64,000 nucleotides of DNA from Stagnimonas aquatica. GTDB lineage: Bacteria > Pseudomonadota > Gammaproteobacteria > Nevskiales > Nevskiaceae. The first letter of the stretch is position 1, and each line of letters starts with the position of its first letter. The translations under genes and the position numbers were made by a program. Below the pieces are notes generated by a model. It saw only the letters and a program-made list of their open reading frames with translations. It did not search any database and was not told where the DNA came from. The stretch covers positions 186,001-250,000 of the forward strand of contig NZ_RJVO01000003.1 in NCBI RefSeq assembly GCF_003730135.1, in the 5' to 3' direction. This document shows positions 61,287 to 64,000 of the stretch, in pieces.

Positions 61287-61880
61287 ATGCGTAGCGCCTC
61301 CCTTACCCAGCCCGAGGTCCGTGGCCAGATTCTGGCGACAGCGGAACGGTTGTTCCGCGCCTGGGGTTATGCCAAGACCACGGTGGCCGACATCGCCCGC
61401 GAATGCGAGATGTCACCGGCCAACATCTACCGCTTCTTCGAGAGCAAGGCGGCGATCAACGAGGCGATCACCGAGGTGTTGCTGACCGAGGTCGAGCAGA
61501 AGGCCGAGGCGGTGGTGGCCGAGCAGCGTCCGGCGGCCGACCGCCTGCGCAAGCTGCTGCTGGAAATGCACACCTTCTCCTGCGAACGCTTCCTGAAAGA
61601 CACCGAGGTGCACGAGCTGTGTGCCAAGGCGATGCGCGAACAGTGGGGGGTGATCGACGCCCACATCCGCCGCATCCGCTCCATCGTCCGCGGGCTGATC
61701 GCCGAGGGCATCAAGTCCGGCGAGTTCGCCAAGGCCGACCTCGATTTCGTCGAGACCTGCGTCAACAACGCCATGCTGCCGTTCTGCCACCCGCAGATCG
61801 TCGCCGAGCAGTTCGCCAAGGATCACAAGCGCCAGGCCGCCGCCATGGGCGAGTTTCTGGTTCGTGCTCTCAAGGGCTGA
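61287..61880 (+). CDS. TetR/AcrR-family transcriptional regulator
   Basis: The 197-residue protein has a helix-turn-helix at the N-terminus (RGQILATAERLFRAWGYAKTTVADIARECEMSPANIYRFF, in short ERLFRAWGYAKTTVADIA and SPANIYRFFESK) and a helical ligand-binding domain with several Cys and His residues. It is encoded just upstream of an RND efflux operon and its operator lies at both promoters, so it is the likely local repressor. ATG 61287 follows the operator directly. Confidence 0.92.
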   Translation: MRSASLTQPEVRGQILATAERLFRAWGYAKTTVADIARECEMSPANIYRFFESKAAINEAITEVLLTEVEQKAEAVVAEQRPAADRLRKLLLEMHTFSCERFLKDTEVHELCAKAMREQWGVIDAHIRRIRSIVRGLIAEGIKSGEFAKADLDFVETCVNNAMLPFCHPQIVAEQFAKDHKRQAAAMGEFLVRALKG

Positions 61881-61897
61881 TTTTTTCGTCTGATTCG

Positions 61898-61919
61898 TGA
61901 CGATTGCTGAAAGTCGTCA
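61898..61919. promoter_or_regulatory. TetR operator upstream of the RND operon
   Basis: TGACGA (61898-61903) and TCGTCA (61914-61919), separated by ten bases, repeat the operator found before tetR. It is extendable to GTGACGA/TCGTCAC. It lies 51 bases before the adaptor gene start, in the spacer between tetR and the pump operon. Confidence 0.82.
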
Positions 61920-61970
61920 CTTTTAATTCATGCCCGGCCCGGCCGGTCTGCATGTCGTGAGGAGAGGGAA

Positions 61971-63080
61971 ATGAAAACTGCGATTCGGCTCGGTTTGGCG
62001 GCGATGGGCCTGGTGCTGGCGGCCTGCGGCAAGGCGCCCGAGCCGGTGGAGGACATCCGTCCGGTGCGCACCCTCACCGTCGGCGCCAGCCAGACCTCGG
62101 CGGAGCACCGCTACTCCGGCGAGGTGCGCGCCCGCTACGAGTCGACGCTCGGCTTCCGGGTGCCGGGCAAGCTGGTCAGCCGCAAGGTGGATGTCGGCAT
62201 GCAGGTGAAGGCCGGCCAGCTGCTGGCCCAGCTCGACCCCAAGGATCTGGTGCTCAGCGAATCCGCCGCCCAGGCACAGGTCGCCGCCGCGCGGGCGCAG
62301 GCCGAGGTGGCCGAACTGGACTACCGCCGGGTCAAGGAGCTGCTGGCCAAGGGCTTCATCAGCAAGGCCGAGTACGACCGCCAGGAAACCCAGCTGAAGG
62401 CAACCCAGGCCCAGGCCCAGGCGGTGGTGGCGCAGGCGGCGGTGCAAACCAATCAGACCGCCTACTCGCGCTTGCTGGCCGATAGCGATGGCGTGGTGAC
62501 TGCGGTGCTGGCCGAGGCCGGCCAGGTGGTGGCCGCCGGCCAGCCGGTGATCCAGATCGCGCGCCGGGGCGAGATTGAGGTCGCTGCCGCGATCCCGGAA
62601 GACCGGGTCAGCAGCCTCAGCGTCGGCATGCCGGTGACGGTCTCGCTGTGGTCGCAGCCGGGCAAGAGCTACGCGGGGCGCATCCGGGAGCTGTCCTCGG
62701 CGGCCGATCCCTATGCCCGCACCTATGCGCTGCGGATCAGCGTCGCCGAGCCGCCGCCGGAGATGAAGCTGCGGATGACCGCGACGGTGAGCATTCCGCT
62801 GCCGGGCCAGCCGGACCTGATCCATCTGCCGTCCTCGGCGATGGTCACCCAGGACGGCAAGGCCGGAGTCTGGGTGGTGGAACCACAGAGTTCGAGCGTG
62901 CGCTTCAAACCGGTGCAGTTTGCGGGCGTCGAGGGCAATCAGGTGCTGGTGGGCGCCGGGCTGGGTGCCGGCGAGGTGGTGGTGACCGCCGGCGCCGCCT
63001 ACCTCCACGCCGGGCAGAAGGTGAAGCTGCTGGCTGCGCCACCGGCACTGCCTACGGCGCCGAAGCCGGCGGCGGGCTGA
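61971..63080 (+). CDS. RND efflux periplasmic adaptor lipoprotein
   Basis: The 369-residue protein has a lipoprotein signal (LGLAAMGLVLAAC), a biotinyl-lipoyl-like barrel (GFRVPGKLVSRKVDVGMQVKAGQLLAQLDP), a coiled-coil hairpin of repeated Ala-Gln-Ala segments, and the beta-barrel and membrane-proximal domains (IEVAAAIPEDRVSSL, TATVSIPLPGQ). It connects the inner-membrane pump encoded downstream with an outer-membrane channel not present in the window. The pump gene follows 13 bases after the stop. Confidence 0.93.
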   Translation: MKTAIRLGLAAMGLVLAACGKAPEPVEDIRPVRTLTVGASQTSAEHRYSGEVRARYESTLGFRVPGKLVSRKVDVGMQVKAGQLLAQLDPKDLVLSESAAQAQVAAARAQAEVAELDYRRVKELLAKGFISKAEYDRQETQLKATQAQAQAVVAQAAVQTNQTAYSRLLADSDGVVTAVLAEAGQVVAAGQPVIQIARRGEIEVAAAIPEDRVSSLSVGMPVTVSLWSQPGKSYAGRIRELSSAADPYARTYALRISVAEPPPEMKLRMTATVSIPLPGQPDLIHLPSSAMVTQDGKAGVWVVEPQSSSVRFKPVQFAGVEGNQVLVGAGLGAGEVVVTAGAAYLHAGQKVKLLAAPPALPTAPKPAAG

Positions 63081-63093
63081 GCCGGAGCCGCGC

Positions 63094-64000
63094 ATGGAAA
63101 CCTCCGGACGCTTCAATCTTTCGCGCTGGGCCATCGAGCACGCCAACTTCACCCGCTTCCTGATCGTGCTGCTGCTGATCGCCGGCGGCATTTCCTATCT
63201 GAAGCTGGGGCAGAAGGAAGATCCCGACTTCACCTTCCGGGTGATGGTGGTGCGCGCCTATTGGCCGGGCGCGACCGCCATCGAGATGGCGCAGCAGGTG
63301 GTCGATCCGCTGGAAGCCAAGCTTCAGGAAACCCCGTATCTGGACAAGCTGCAGAGCTACGCCAAGCCGGGCGAGGCGGCGGTGATGGTGTTCCTGCGCG
63401 AGGAGACGCCGGTCAAGGAGGTCAAGAACATCTGGTACCAGGTGCGCAAGAAGGCCAGCGATGTGCGCAGCGCGCTGCCCAGCAACCTGATCGGGCCGTT
63501 CTTCAACGACGAATTCGGCGATACCTACATCGCCATGTATTCCTTCACCACCGACGGCTTCACCTACGCCGAGCTGCGCGACTACGTTGACCAGGCGCGC
63601 AATGGCCTGCTGCGGGTGCCGGGCGTGGAAAAGGTGGAGGTGCTCGGCCAGCAGGAAGAGAAGGTCTACGTCGAGTTCTCCTACCGCAAATTCGCCCAGC
63701 TGGGCATCAGCTTCCAGCAGCTGCAGGCGGCGCTGAACGGCTACAACGCGATGACGCCGGCCGGCGTGCTCAATACCGACGAGCAGGCCATCTTCGTGCG
63801 CGTCGACGGCCATTACGACAGCCTCCAGGACATCGAGAACAGTCGCTTCCGGGTCGGCGAAAACAGCTTCCGTCTGGGTGACTTCGCCAAGGTCTACCGG
63901 GGCTACCAGGACCCGCCGCTGAGCAAGATTCGCCATCGTGGCCGTGAGGCCATCGCGCTCGGCATCGTCATGCGCAACGACGCCAACGTGCTGCACGTCG
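63094..64000 (+). CDS. RND efflux pump inner-membrane subunit, N-terminal part
   Basis: The 302 visible residues start with RFNLSRWAIEHANFTRFLIVLLLIAGGISYLKLGQKEDPDF, which includes the first membrane helix and the conserved QKEDPDF. Then come the porter subdomains (VVRAYWPGATAIEMAQQVVDPLEAKLQE, VPGVEKVEVLGQQEEKVYVEF). This places it in the AcrB/MexB-like hydrophobe-amphiphile family, closest to the branch with single adaptor partners. The remaining two thirds of the gene lie outside the window. Confidence 0.94.
   Translation, partial: METSGRFNLSRWAIEHANFTRFLIVLLLIAGGISYLKLGQKEDPDFTFRVMVVRAYWPGATAIEMAQQVVDPLEAKLQETPYLDKLQSYAKPGEAAVMVFLREETPVKEVKNIWYQVRKKASDVRSALPSNLIGPFFNDEFGDTYIAMYSFTTDGFTYAELRDYVDQARNGLLRVPGVEKVEVLGQQEEKVYVEFSYRKFAQLGISFQQLQAALNGYNAMTPAGVLNTDEQAIFVRVDGHYDSLQDIENSRFRVGENSFRLGDFAKVYRGYQDPPLSKIRHRGREAIALGIVMRNDANVLHV

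Overview
The window is a chromosomal segment of a very GC-rich gammaproteobacterium, most likely a member or close relative of the Lysobacterales (Xanthomonadales). The basis is the cluster tmRNA, smpB, ratA, rnfH, bamE, fur, recN, nadK, hrcA, grpE, dnaK, dnaJ, together with gammaproteobacterial versions of RhlE, MtgA, Hsp15 and DsbD and a tmRNA tag of the type ANDANYALAA. Coding density is high. Many neighbours overlap by ATGA or GTGA, so short operons are common. I see no rRNA or tRNA genes, no CRISPR array, no intact transposase and no phage module.

Bases 1-17,000 hold mostly housekeeping and membrane genes: the end of prmC, moeB with a JAMM-like protein that has lost its catalytic residues, a Nudix/metallo-beta-lactamase fusion, an MscS channel, a CBS-pair protein, RhlE, a DNase-I-like phosphatase family protein, an hslR/MFS operon, a membrane adenylate cyclase overlapping a truncated haemoglobin, PBP4, a Tat-exported aminotransferase and a periplasmic cyclophilin. 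Bases 17,000-36,000 hold a BON protein, serA, an M3 peptidase, an SDR/patatin pair, mtgA, a subtilisin-like protease with a GlyGly-CTERM-type tail, several lipoproteins, a cupin/M23 pair, a PAS histidine kinase and a TadG-like protein.

The most interesting region is 36,014-44,092 (minus strand). It reads: a CPBP-family intramembrane protease; a 924-residue exported protein with a cytochrome-like domain (unusual CX4CH haem motif), seven immunoglobulin-like repeats and a JDVT-CTERM-like sorting tail; a TlpA-like thioredoxin; a tiny DUF4266 lipoprotein ending in Cys-Gly-Cys-Asn; a DUF3570 beta-barrel carrying a flavinylation-like motif; ApbE; and DsbD. I read this as one export, sorting and flavin/haem redox module of the cell envelope, possibly for electron transfer across the outer membrane. 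That function is inference.

Next to it lie the tmRNA gene and smpB. The 3' end of smpB is present in three tandem copies with a period of about 141 bp. All three encode the same C-terminal peptide and differ only at synonymous positions, which resembles a footprint of site-specific integration. From 45,500 to 57,100 lie ratA/rnfH, bamE, fur, recN, nadK, the hrcA-grpE-dnaK-dnaJ heat-shock cluster and a Kef-type antiporter. The right end has an acyl-CoA dehydrogenase, APH-like kinase and phosphatase operon opposite a LysR gene. It finishes with a TetR gene and an RND efflux operon that share two copies of the operator TGACGA-N10-TCGTCA. The RND pump gene runs off the window.
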